Shown: positions 26,689-35,183 of the stretch, in pieces
Numbering within the stretch: the stretch's first letter is position 1
Layout of the letters: each line of letters opens with the position of its first letter
NCBI RefSeq assembly: GCF_026810365.1
Contig: NZ_CP113948.1
Span: 62,001 to 126,000, forward strand
Direction of reading: 5' to 3'
Source of the DNA: Flavobacterium praedii
GTDB lineage: Bacteria; Bacteroidota; Bacteroidia; Flavobacteriales; Flavobacteriaceae
Length of the DNA: 64,000 nucleotides
Made by a program: the position numbers and the translations under genes
The notes under the pieces: model-generated
Seen by the model: the letters and a program-made list of their open reading frames with translations, nothing else
Databases searched by the model: none
What the model was told of the DNA's origin: nothing

Positions 26689-28923
26689 ATGAACCAAATC
26701 CGCCAGTAGTTTTTTATTGCCTACAATCCATAGAATATCGTCTTTTTCTAAAATCACATTTGATTCGGGATTTAGGGTACGGTTTCCTCTTTTTTCAATT
26801 CCAACAATCAAACCTTGTGTTTTTTCGCGTAGTTTAGATTCTTTAATGCTCTTGCCGTGGAATTCATGGTTTTTTAATTCGATCTGTCTTAAAACAATAT
26901 CAGGTTCTGTAATTCCAGGAGAAACATCGATTTCATGTTGATCTAAATATTTTTTAAATTCTTGCACTTGAGCATCTGTTCCGATAACGCAAACTTCATC
27001 GCCAGGAAAAATACGTTCATTTGCATCAGGAATATGTATCATAACTTCTCCTCTTTTTATAGAAACCACATTAATGCCTAAGGACTCTCTAATTTGTAAT
27101 TTTTTTAAAGTTTCGCCGGCAATATTCGATTCTGCCGCAATATCAAAAACTGCCATGTGTCCATCCCAAGGCGTCAAATCACTTCGGCTTCTTTTGGCTT
27201 TGCTTAACTCTCTATCGTTTAAGTTAGCAAGAAAATGGTTCTCAATTTTATGGTATTGAATATGGAGTTTCTTTTGAAAAATCAAATAAATCACTATTGA
27301 AATGACTAAAGTGATAAGTCCTATTATCGGTGAGAAAAAGATATTCAATAACAATCCAATGAAAAATATAGACAATAGAATTCGAATGAAAAAAAGCATT
27401 GTTAATGGGCCTCTTGATTTTCGATCTAGCATTAAGTGTTCTACTTCGTCAATTGCGACTCTTCTAAATGCAAGTGCCCATAAAAATGGAGAAACAATAC
27501 CTAGTGTTATTAGTGCGCCTATAGCATTGCCAAAATGATAGTCGTGAACGATTGGCAATAGATATCGGGTAGAAAGTAAAATAACTGCCAATATAATTAC
27601 TACAAGTATTGTCACCTGAATGATATAAGCATTAATTACGGATTGCCATAAACTTACAGTTTTTATTGCTTGAGTGCTCGCTGAATAGCGTTCGATACGT
27701 TTCGTCCATTTTCGAGGTAAGTGATGTGCTAAATATTCGGAGAAAAGGAGCGAATATTTTATCATAAAGGGAGTCGTAAAAACCGTAATGGCAGAAACGG
27801 CAACCACAATTGGGTATAAAAATGAGCCTGTTGCTTTCAAAGTCATTCCTAATGTAGCTATGATAAAAGAGAATTCACCTATTTGCGACAAACTCATTCC
27901 TGTTCGGATCGAATCTTTCAAAGGTTGTCCTGATAATATTGCACCAAAAGTTGAACTGATAGATTGTCCAAAAATAGTGACGAATGAAAGTATTAAAACG
28001 GGTAAAGCATGTTGAAATAATGCATCTGGATCGATTAACATGCCGACCGATACAAAAAATACTGCCCCAAATAAATCTTTTACGGGTTTTACCAGATGTT
28101 CAATATGTTCGGCTTGTGTCGTTTCGGCAATAATTGAGCCCATAATAAATGCGCCAAGAGCAGGAGAAAAACCAACATTAGAGGCCAAAATCACCATCAT
28201 TAAGCACAATGCCAATGATATGATTAATAGCATTTCATCGGATAATAGATGTTTTGTTTTTTTTAGTAATGTAGGTACAATAAAAATCCCTCCCAAAAAC
28301 CAAATTACCAAAAAGAACAAAAGTTTGAATACGGATTGAATGAGATCACTTCCGGAGAATTGGTTACTTACAGCAACAGTTGACAATAAAACCATCAATA
28401 GAATGGCGAGGATGTCTTGGACGATTAATGCTCCAATAACATTTCCGGCAAATTTTTGAGTTTTTACCCCAAGTTCTTCAAATGATTTTAAAATAATTGT
28501 GGTCGAAGAGATGGACAGGATAACTCCTAGAAAAATACTGTCCATTTTAGGCCAACCCATCCATTGCCCAACGGCATAACCCAAAATACACATGCTTATA
28601 ATTTGAGTTCCGGCGGTTATAGTAGCGGTACCACCTACTTTCATTAATTTTTTGAAACTAAATTCTAATCCTAAACTAAACAATAAAAAGATGACACCAA
28701 TTTCAGCCCATACTTCTACACTTTTAATCTCTTTGACCGAAGGGAAAAAATCAAAATGGTTGCCTGCTAGAAATCCCGCTATCAAATAACCCAAAACCAA
28801 GGGTTGCTTCAGTTTTTTAAATATTAAAACGGCAACAGCGGCAGTCATAAGGATTAATCCCAAATCACTGATTAATGGTTCCAAGTGGCTTGCAGTTGTA
28901 GGTGCTTCAGTTAATATACTCAT
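26683..28923 (-). CDS. Monovalent cation:proton antiporter (CPA2/KefB-like) with TrkA-C domains
   Basis: This 746-residue inner-membrane antiporter exchanges K+ or Na+ for protons. Residues about 15-390 form the Na/H exchanger domain of some 12 helices, including GLEFSFKKLMKVGG and SLSQIGEFSFIIATLG. A second membrane block (about 430-545) is unusual in length. Two TrkA-C-like cytoplasmic domains follow: IRESLGINVVSIKRG...FPGDEVCVIGT, then EKDDILWIVGNKK. No TrkA-N nucleotide-binding domain is visible, so gating by NAD is not expected. The ion is inferred only from the family. Confidence 0.87.
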   Translation of the reverse strand: MSILTEAPTTASHLEPLISDLGLILMTAAVAVLIFKKLKQPLVLGYLIAGFLAGNHFDFFPSVKEIKSVEVWAEIGVIFLLFSLGLEFSFKKLMKVGGTATITAGTQIISMCILGYAVGQWMGWPKMDSIFLGVILSISSTTIILKSFEELGVKTQKFAGNVIGALIVQDILAILLMVLLSTVAVSNQFSGSDLIQSVFKLLFFLVIWFLGGIFIVPTLLKKTKHLLSDEMLLIISLALCLMMVILASNVGFSPALGAFIMGSIIAETTQAEHIEHLVKPVKDLFGAVFFVSVGMLIDPDALFQHALPVLILSFVTIFGQSISSTFGAILSGQPLKDSIRTGMSLSQIGEFSFIIATLGMTLKATGSFLYPIVVAVSAITVFTTPFMIKYSLLFSEYLAHHLPRKWTKRIERYSASTQAIKTVSLWQSVINAYIIQVTILVVIILAVILLSTRYLLPIVHDYHFGNAIGALITLGIVSPFLWALAFRRVAIDEVEHLMLDRKSRGPLTMLFFIRILLSIFFIGLLLNIFFSPIIGLITLVISIVIYLIFQKKLHIQYHKIENHFLANLNDRELSKAKRSRSDLTPWDGHMAVFDIAAESNIAGETLKKLQIRESLGINVVSIKRGEVMIHIPDANERIFPGDEVCVIGTDAQVQEFKKYLDQHEIDVSPGITEPDIVLRQIELKNHEFHGKSIKESKLREKTQGLIVGIEKRGNRTLNPESNVILEKDDILWIVGNKKLLADLVHD

Positions 28924-29040
28924 AAAGTGGAATTAAAATTTGTGAAAATAATTTTGACTAAAAATCATTTAGGGCTAATTTACGAAAAGTAAATTTTTTA
29001 GGGTTTGCTTTTTTTGTATAATCTGGGTTAATTGTATCCA

Positions 29041-29070
29041 AAAAAATAGCCATCTCAAGAGACGGCTATT
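29041..29070 (-). terminator. purB terminator
   Basis: On the minus strand AATAGCCGTCTC and GAGATGGCTATT pair around a short loop and a T-run follows, 22 bp after the purB stop. Confidence 0.82.
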
Positions 29071-29091
29071 AATTAAAATATTATTTAGGGT

Positions 29092-30438
29092 TTAAATTCC
29101 TAAGAAATTACTTGGAGTGATTTGCATCAATTCGGCTTTTATTGCATCCGAAACTTCAAGTGTAGCTATAAATCCGTGAATTGCTTTTTTGTCAATAGCT
29201 TCGTTTGTTCTTGTTAAACCTTTCAACGCTTCATAAGGATTCGGGTAGGCTTCGCGTCGTAAGATTGTTTGAATGGCTTCGGCTACAACGGCCCAGTTTT
29301 TTTCTAAATCTTCGTGAAACTTGGATTCGTTGAGTAATAATTTATTCAAACCTTTCAAAGTTGCTTCAAAAGCAATCAAAGTATGCCCCATAGGTACACC
29401 AATGTTTCTCAAAACGGTACTGTCTGTCAAATCACGTTGAAGTCTAGATAATGGTAATTTAGCCGATAGATGTTCAAAAATAGCATTGGCTATTCCTAAG
29501 TTTCCTTCAGAATTTTCAAAATCAATTGGATTTACTTTGTGAGGCATTGCAGATGAACCAATCTCTCCCGCTTTTATTTTTTGTTTAAAATATTCCATAG
29601 AAACATACGTCCAAATGTCTCGGTCCAAATCAATTATGATAGTATTAATTCTCTTTAATGCATCAAAAAAAGCAGCAAAATGGTCGTAATGTTCAATTTG
29701 TGTTGTTGGGAACGAATGGTGTAATCCTAAGTTGTCTTCAACGAATTGACGTCCAAATTGTTTCCAGTCAATTTGAGGATAAGCCACATGATGTGCATTG
29801 TAATTTCCGGTTGCTCCACCAAATTTAGCTGCAAATGGAATATTGAATAACAAGCGCATTTGCTCTTCTAGTCGTTCTACAAAAACGGCAATTTCTTTAC
29901 CTAAACGAGTAGGCGAAGCCGGCTGCCCGTGTGTGCGTGCTAGCATTGGGATGTCTGCCCATTCTTGGCTTAATTCTTTTAATTTTGAAGTTAAAGAAAT
30001 CAGCGATGGCATATATACTTTTTCAAAAGCCTCTTTTGTAGAAAGTGGAATTGCTGTATTATTTATATCTTGAGATGTTAAACCAAAATGAATGAATTCT
30101 TTGTATTCAGATAAACCTAGTTTCTCAAAAGCGTCTTTGATGAAATACTCAACCGCTTTTACGTCGTGATTGGTTACTTTTTCAGTTTCTTTTATCCAAA
30201 GAGCATCTTCGGTAGAAAAGTTTTTATAGATAGCACGTAAACTTTCAAATAAGTTAGGGTTGACATTTTTTAGTTGTGGCAAAGGCACTTCGCATAATGC
30301 AATGAAATATTCGATTTCAACTAATACACGGTATTTGATTAAGGCTTCTTCAGAGAAAAAAGGAGCAAGAGACATTGTCTTATTTCTATAGCGACCATCG
30401 ATAGGTGATATAGCATTCAATTCGTTTAAAGTAGTCAT
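29092..30438 (-). CDS. purB: Adenylosuccinate lyase
   Basis: It catalyses two eliminations in purine synthesis: SAICAR to AICAR and adenylosuccinate to AMP. The protein (448 residues from this start) belongs to the fumarase/aspartase superfamily. It has LNAISPIDGRYRNKT at the N-terminus, HFGLTSQDINNTA and ARTHGQPASPTRLGKE in the middle, and the signature GSSAMPHKVNPIDFEN. It resembles the longer E. coli-type PurB. An in-frame start at 30465 overlaps a promoter-like CAAATATA (TATATTTG on this strand), so the ATG at 30438 is chosen. It is divergent from the MerR regulator. Confidence 0.96.
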   Translation of the reverse strand: MTTLNELNAISPIDGRYRNKTMSLAPFFSEEALIKYRVLVEIEYFIALCEVPLPQLKNVNPNLFESLRAIYKNFSTEDALWIKETEKVTNHDVKAVEYFIKDAFEKLGLSEYKEFIHFGLTSQDINNTAIPLSTKEAFEKVYMPSLISLTSKLKELSQEWADIPMLARTHGQPASPTRLGKEIAVFVERLEEQMRLLFNIPFAAKFGGATGNYNAHHVAYPQIDWKQFGRQFVEDNLGLHHSFPTTQIEHYDHFAAFFDALKRINTIIIDLDRDIWTYVSMEYFKQKIKAGEIGSSAMPHKVNPIDFENSEGNLGIANAIFEHLSAKLPLSRLQRDLTDSTVLRNIGVPMGHTLIAFEATLKGLNKLLLNESKFHEDLEKNWAVVAEAIQTILRREAYPNPYEALKGLTRTNEAIDKKAIHGFIATLEVSDAIKAELMQITPSNFLGI

Positions 30439-30462
30439 TTTTTGTTGTTTTTTGGAAAGGCA

Positions 30463-30470
30463 CAAATATA
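30463..30470 (-). promoter_or_regulatory. purB -7 element
   Basis: TATATTTG on the minus strand, 24 bp before the chosen ATG. No clear TTG partner was found at 17-23 bp. Confidence 0.5.
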
Positions 30471-30614
30471 AAGAGAATTTAGGTATTAGAGTTCAGAATT
30501 TTAAGGTTTGACAAATAAAATAGTTATAAAAATGATGAAACACAATATATTTTTTCAAATTGAGAAACAAAATTTTTCATTTTGGAAAAGATCTAAAAAT
30601 AATAAAGTAGTGTT

Positions 30615-30648
30615 TTGTTTATTTAAGTTTAAATTATCTGTACCTTTG
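30615..30648 (+). promoter_or_regulatory. Promoter of the B12-binding MerR gene
   Basis: TTG (30615-30617) and TACCTTTG (30641-30648) are 23 bases apart. The start codon is 21 bp downstream. It may also drive the downstream crt genes. Confidence 0.6.
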
Positions 30649-30669
30649 TTTAATAAAAATTGAATATTG

Positions 30670-31566
30670 ATGAACAATGTAAAAAATATTTTCAGCATTA
30701 AAGATCTAGAAAATCTTTCTGGGGTGAAAGCGCATACCATTCGGATTTGGGAAAAAAGATACAATGTATTGCAGCCAATGCGAACAGATACCAATATACG
30801 TTTGTATTCTTTGCCTAGCTTGCAAAAACTTTTGAATATAACGTTGTTGCATGATTATGGATATAAAATATCCAAAATATCTACCTTTCCTGAAGATAAA
30901 ATACCGGAATTGGTTCGCGGTATAATTTCTAATAAAAACTCTAAAAGTCATGCAATTACTGCCTTTAAAATGGCAATGATGAATTTTGATCAAGAACTTT
31001 TTTCAAATACTTACAATTGGTTGATGGAAGAAAAATCTTTTAAAGAGGTATTCAATCAAGTCTTTATTCCTTTGATGGAAGAGGTTGGATTATTGTGGCA
31101 AACAGGTACAATTACTCCAGCTCACGAACATTTTCTTAGCTGTTTGATCATAAAAAAAACACTTTTAAATACTGAAAAAATTGAAGGTTTAATTCCTGTT
31201 AATCAAGCCAAAGTATTTGTTTTGTCATTGCCGCTCAATGAGATTCATGAATTGGGTTTGATGTATTTGCATTATGAAATTGTACTCAAAGGCTATAAGG
31301 TTATCTATTTAGGTGAGAATATGCCAATTGATAATTTGAAAGAATTGAAAAAGCATTTTAATTCCATAATTTTTGTATCTTATCTGACGATTCAGCCTGA
31401 AAGAGTGGCTGTTGATGAGTTTGTTGCCACAATGACTGAAGAGCTGTTGGATGATTCAACGCAAATTTGGTTGATTGGTAGGATGACGGAATATATCAAC
31501 CGCAGTGCCATATCAAATGATGTGAAAATTTTCAATTCGATTCCTGATTTAGTCGAAAAGATTTAA
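30670..31566 (+). CDS. MerR-family regulator with cobalamin-binding domain (CarH/LitR type)
   Basis: This is a probable light-sensing repressor of carotenoid genes. Residues 7-75 are a MerR winged helix (FSIKDLENLSGVKAHTIRIW, with EKRY). Next comes a four-helix B12-capping domain with Trp143 and Glu153-His154, the W-x9-EH motif that covers the upper face of adenosylcobalamin in CarH. The Rossmann B12 domain carries EIHELG (Glu191, His193, Gly196), the lower-ligand motif ExHxxG. In CarH, darkness favours a DNA-bound tetramer, and light breaks the Co-C bond and releases it. All residues needed are present, so light response is a strong inference. crtI follows 38 bp later. Confidence 0.9.
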   Translation: MNNVKNIFSIKDLENLSGVKAHTIRIWEKRYNVLQPMRTDTNIRLYSLPSLQKLLNITLLHDYGYKISKISTFPEDKIPELVRGIISNKNSKSHAITAFKMAMMNFDQELFSNTYNWLMEEKSFKEVFNQVFIPLMEEVGLLWQTGTITPAHEHFLSCLIIKKTLLNTEKIEGLIPVNQAKVFVLSLPLNEIHELGLMYLHYEIVLKGYKVIYLGENMPIDNLKELKKHFNSIIFVSYLTIQPERVAVDEFVATMTEELLDDSTQIWLIGRMTEYINRSAISNDVKIFNSIPDLVEKI

Positions 31567-31604
31567 TTTTTCTTGTTTAATCTTTTTATATATTTGACAA
31601 ACAA

Positions 31605-33074
31605 ATGAAAAAAACAATTTCTATAATAGGTTCCGGATTTTCGGCAATGGCTGCCGCTTGCTATTTGGCAAAAAGTGGACATAAAGTAACGGTGTTTGAA
31701 AAAAATGCTTCAATAGGAGGTAGAGCTAGGCAATTGAAAGCCGATGGTTTTACTTTTGATATGGGGCCTAGTTGGTATTGGATGCCCGATGTTTTTGAGC
31801 GTTTTTTTGCTGATTTTGGCAAAAAAACAACAGATTATTATGAGCTTGTAAAACTTTCACCAGCATACAGGGTGTATTATGGAGTTGATGATTTTATTGC
31901 AATTGCAGATAATTTGCCTCAAATCGTTGCTGACTTTGAAGCTATCGAAGAAGGAAGTGGTCAAGTCTTAAAAGATTTTATGGCAGAGGCCAAAAGCAAT
32001 TATGATATTGCAATTAAAGAGTTGGTATATCGTCCTGGCGTTTCTCCATTAGAATTAGTAACGGTTGAAACGGCCAAAAAGATAGGTCAGTTTTTTAGTA
32101 ACATTAGTAAAGATGTTCGAAGCAAATTCAAAAACGAACGGCTCATTCATATACTTGAGTTTCCTGTATTGTTTTTGGGTGCAAAACCTTCAGATACACC
32201 TTCGTTTTATAGTTTTATGAACTATGCCGATTTTGGCCTTGGTACATGGCATCCAAAAACAGGGATGTTTGATCTTGTTCGAGCTATGGAAAATTTGGCC
32301 TTAGAACTAGGAGTGATTTTTGAAACCAGTGCCAATATTGAAAAAATTGATGTAGAAAATAAAATGGCGCGTTCAATAGTGGTTAATGGAAAAAAAATAC
32401 CATCTGATATTATTTTAAGTGGAGCCGATTACCATCATACCGAAACGTTATTGGATCAAGAGCATAGAATGTATTCTGAAGACTATTGGGATAGCAGAGT
32501 TTTTGCTCCATCTTCCTTGCTGTTTTATGTAGGTTTCAACAAAAAAATAAAAAACATTTCGCACCATGCTTTGTTTTTTGATGTCGATTTTGAACAGCAT
32601 GCAAAAGATATTTATGATGAACCGCAATGGCCAAAAGAACCTTTGTTTTATGCCAATTTCCCATCAATTACAGATACAACAGCAGCTCCTGAAGGTATGG
32701 AATCTGGGTTTTTCTTAGTTCCATTAGCGCCTGGAATTGTTGATAATGAGGACTTAAGAAATCAGTATTTTGATAAAATAATGGAGCGTTTCGAACTGTT
32801 AACACAACAAGAAATTAAAAATAGTATTATATTTAAACAATCATTTTGCAAAAATGATTTTGTTTCAGAATATAATTCTTACAAAGGAAATGCGTATGGA
32901 ATGGCAAATACGCTGCTGCAAACCGCTTTTTTGAGGCCAAAATTGAAAAGTAAAAAAGTAAAAAATTTATATTTTACAGGACAATTAACTGTTCCAGGAC
33001 CGGGTGTTCCTCCAGCATTAATTTCGGGAAAATTAGTGTCTGAATTAATTGATAAACAACTTTTAAAGCAATAG
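31605..33074 (+). CDS. crtI: Phytoene desaturase
   Basis: This FAD enzyme introduces double bonds into phytoene to give lycopene. It is a bacterial CrtI of 489 residues. The N-terminal dinucleotide fold IIGSGFSAMAAACYLAKSG is followed by GGRARQLKADGFTFDMGPSW. The C-terminal block LYFTGQLTVPGPGVPPALIS is the CrtI signature. It lies 38 bp after the MerR regulator and 1 bp before crtB, so translation is likely coupled. A TATATTTG sequence at 31589-31596 may provide an extra promoter, but the nearest TTG is too close (13 bases). Confidence 0.96.
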   Translation: MKKTISIIGSGFSAMAAACYLAKSGHKVTVFEKNASIGGRARQLKADGFTFDMGPSWYWMPDVFERFFADFGKKTTDYYELVKLSPAYRVYYGVDDFIAIADNLPQIVADFEAIEEGSGQVLKDFMAEAKSNYDIAIKELVYRPGVSPLELVTVETAKKIGQFFSNISKDVRSKFKNERLIHILEFPVLFLGAKPSDTPSFYSFMNYADFGLGTWHPKTGMFDLVRAMENLALELGVIFETSANIEKIDVENKMARSIVVNGKKIPSDIILSGADYHHTETLLDQEHRMYSEDYWDSRVFAPSSLLFYVGFNKKIKNISHHALFFDVDFEQHAKDIYDEPQWPKEPLFYANFPSITDTTAAPEGMESGFFLVPLAPGIVDNEDLRNQYFDKIMERFELLTQQEIKNSIIFKQSFCKNDFVSEYNSYKGNAYGMANTLLQTAFLRPKLKSKKVKNLYFTGQLTVPGPGVPPALISGKLVSELIDKQLLKQ

Positions 33075-33075
33075 T

Positions 33076-33915
33076 ATGAAGCAATTATTTGATGATGTGT
33101 CTTTCAAGTGCAGTAAATTGGTAACCAAAAATTACAGCACTTCTTTTTCTATGGCGGTTTATATGTTGGCGCCCAGCATTCGGGATGCCATTTACAGCAT
33201 CTATGGTTTTGTGCGTTTTGCCGATGAAATAGTAGATTCTTTTCATGGGTATGACAAAGAAAATCTAATCATTGATTTTGAAACCGAATATTATAAGTCA
33301 ATGAAATATGGAATCAGTTTGAATCCAATTTTGAATTCCTTTCAACAGACTGTTAAAGAATACAATATTACCGATGACATGGTACAATCATTTCTCAAAA
33401 GCATGAAACTCGATTTATTCAAATCCGATTATCAAAACAAAGAGGAATACAACGAATACATTTATGGTTCTGCCGATGTTGTTGGTTTAATGTGTCTCAA
33501 AGTCTTTGTCAAAGGAGATGAAACTAAATACAATCAGCTAAAAGACCAAGCCATGCGATTGGGTTCTGCTTTTCAAAAAGTAAATTTTCTTCGGGATTTG
33601 AAGGATGATAATTTGTTATTGAACCGAAATTATTTCCCGGGAGTCGATTTGAAATCCTTTGATGAAAATTCCAAAAAAGCAATCATTAAGGAAATTGAAG
33701 AAGATTTTGAAGAAGCTTTTCAAGGCATCATAAAATTACCTTTGGAAGCCAAGTTTGGAGTGTACACTGCCTATGTGTATTACAAAAAACTGCTCAAAAA
33801 ATTAGCACACACTCCTTGTCACGAAATAGGGAATACTAGAATTCGGGTTTCTAATTATTCAAAAGCAGGATTATTGGCACAATCGTTTGTATCCTACAAG
33901 TTGAAATTGGTATAA
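33076..33915 (+). CDS. crtB: Phytoene synthase
   Basis: It condenses two geranylgeranyl diphosphates head to head to phytoene, the first committed carotenoid step. At 279 residues it has usual size. Both aspartate-rich motifs are intact: FADEIVDS (DxxxD, near residue 51) and NFLRDLKDD (near residue 174), which bind diphosphate through magnesium. The N-terminal CSKLVTKNYSTSFSMA is also typical. The gene begins one base after the crtI stop and precedes crtZ by 34 bp. Confidence 0.96.
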   Translation: MKQLFDDVSFKCSKLVTKNYSTSFSMAVYMLAPSIRDAIYSIYGFVRFADEIVDSFHGYDKENLIIDFETEYYKSMKYGISLNPILNSFQQTVKEYNITDDMVQSFLKSMKLDLFKSDYQNKEEYNEYIYGSADVVGLMCLKVFVKGDETKYNQLKDQAMRLGSAFQKVNFLRDLKDDNLLLNRNYFPGVDLKSFDENSKKAIIKEIEEDFEEAFQGIIKLPLEAKFGVYTAYVYYKKLLKKLAHTPCHEIGNTRIRVSNYSKAGLLAQSFVSYKLKLV

Positions 33916-33949
33916 AAAGAAACATTAATTTTTAATTTAAAATAACACA

Positions 33950-34390
33950 ATGATATCTTTTTTAATTTTTTTAAGCGTTTTTTTATTCATGGAATGTGTT
34001 ACTTGGCTCACGCATAAGTACATTATGCATGGGCTCATGTGGTATTTTCACGAAGACCATCACCAACCCAAATATGCTCATACATTCGAACGGAATGACA
34101 TATTTTTTGTGATTTTTGCCCTTCCAAGTATCATTCTTTTCTATTTTGGAGTGCAAGGCGGCATGAATTATCTTTTTTTTATCGCCCTCGGTATCACCAC
34201 GTATGGATTTTGCTATTTTATGATTCACGATGTATTGATTCACCAACGATTCAAATGGTTCAAAAACACCAATAACAAGTATTTAATAGGCCTACGTAAA
34301 GCCCACAAAATACACCACAAACACCTCGGAAAAGAGCATGGCGAATGTTTCGGAATGTTATTTGTGCCCTTCAAATACTATAAAATGTAA
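33950..34390 (+). CDS. crtZ: Beta-carotene 3-hydroxylase
   Basis: This membrane di-iron enzyme hydroxylates beta-ionone rings, turning beta-carotene to zeaxanthin. It has 146 residues and about four helices. The histidine clusters of the CrtZ/fatty-acid hydroxylase family are present: HKYIMHG, HEDHHQPK, HDVLIHQRF and HKIHHKH. It is the last gene of the crt run and is followed by a hairpin with a T-run. Its substrate needs a lycopene cyclase, and no cyclase gene is in the window. Confidence 0.93.
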   Translation: MISFLIFLSVFLFMECVTWLTHKYIMHGLMWYFHEDHHQPKYAHTFERNDIFFVIFALPSIILFYFGVQGGMNYLFFIALGITTYGFCYFMIHDVLIHQRFKWFKNTNNKYLIGLRKAHKIHHKHLGKEHGECFGMLFVPFKYYKM

Positions 34391-34400
34391 AAAATAATTG

Positions 34401-34510
34401 GGGCATGACCGCTAGAAAAAAGCGGTCGGGCTATCCGTTCCCGCTTTTTGGTATCGGGCAAGTAAAATGCCCAATACCAAAAGAGCTCCACTTCTATCCC
34501 TCATGCAAAA
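34401..34510 (+). repeat. Dispersed mosaic repeat, copy A
   Basis: It starts GGGCATGACC and ends AGAGCTCCACT with ATCCCTCATGCAAAA. The middle holds GGTCGGGCTATCCG and a hairpin built on TTTTTGGTAT/ATACCAAAA. Its borders match copy B (61768-61876) and, more distantly, copy C (36890-37009). Confidence 0.8.
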
Positions 34511-34616
34511 TACAGACTGCATTTCAAGGAGTTTTTTTTTATAAATATCATTAGCCATTTGAAAAAATAGTAATTAGGAATGTCTAATAAAACACCTATC
34601 AGGTTAAAAGAGACCT

Positions 34617-34649
34617 GTTAGGACACGTTCAATCCTAACCGTTTTTTTT
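34617..34649 (+). terminator. Terminator after the crt cluster, within CCTGTTAGG dyads
   Basis: Stem GTTAGGA (34617-34623) / TCCTAAC (34633-34639) followed by CG and eight T. Further inverted CCTGTTAGG-type sites at 34596-34604 and 34652-34660 can form competing hairpins. Confidence 0.6.
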
Positions 34650-34721
34650 AACCTGTTAGGTATCATTTTTATCAATTTATAAAGAAATGTAAAATTCATT
34701 ACATAATAATCCAACACCAAA

Positions 34722-35183
34722 ATGAAAGTATATAAAAAAGAAACCGTTCAACACGTCAATGCTACTCTTGAGGAATGTTGGGCGTTTTTCTCTAGTCCTC
34801 AAAATTTGCAAAAAATTACTCCAGAAACTATGGGATTTCAAATCACTGATTTTGACAATCAATCCATGTATGCCGGACAAATTATCCAATACAAAGTGAC
34901 CCCACTTTTGGGTATAAAAATAAGTTGGACCACCGAAATCACACAAGTCAAAGACAAAGCGTATTTTATCGATGAACAACGTTTTGGTCCTTATAGTTTT
35001 TGGCACCACAAACACTTTTTTGAAGCAACACCAACCGGAGTAAAAATGACCGATGTGGTGCATTATGCATTGCCTTTAGGATTTCTGGGACGCATCATGA
35101 ATACCTTACTAGTCAAAAACAAACTGAAAGAAATCTTTGATTACCGTTGTGTAAAAGTGGATCAGCTTTTTAATTCAAAATAA
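34722..35183 (+). CDS. SRPBCC-family (START-like) protein
   Basis: This is a 153-residue soluble protein of the SRPBCC ligand-binding fold. The pattern EECWAFFSSPQNLQKITPE, a beta-sheet with GIKISWTTEITQVKDKAYF, and a C-terminal helix (MNTLLVKNKLKEIFDYR) are characteristic. Such proteins hold hydrophobic ligands in a cavity. Placed between crtZ and the photolyase, it may bind a lipid, quinone or pigment; that is inference. Its stop overlaps the photolyase start (TAATG), so the two are translationally coupled. Similar genes are often misnamed cell-division inhibitors. Confidence 0.82.
   Translation: MKVYKKETVQHVNATLEECWAFFSSPQNLQKITPETMGFQITDFDNQSMYAGQIIQYKVTPLLGIKISWTTEITQVKDKAYFIDEQRFGPYSFWHHKHFFEATPTGVKMTDVVHYALPLGFLGRIMNTLLVKNKLKEIFDYRCVKVDQLFNSK

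Noticed and set aside
31589..31596. TATATTTG before crtI as a full independent promoter
   Set aside because: The nearest TTG is only 13 bases upstream, outside the 17-23 range, so it is only mentioned as a possible extra start point.
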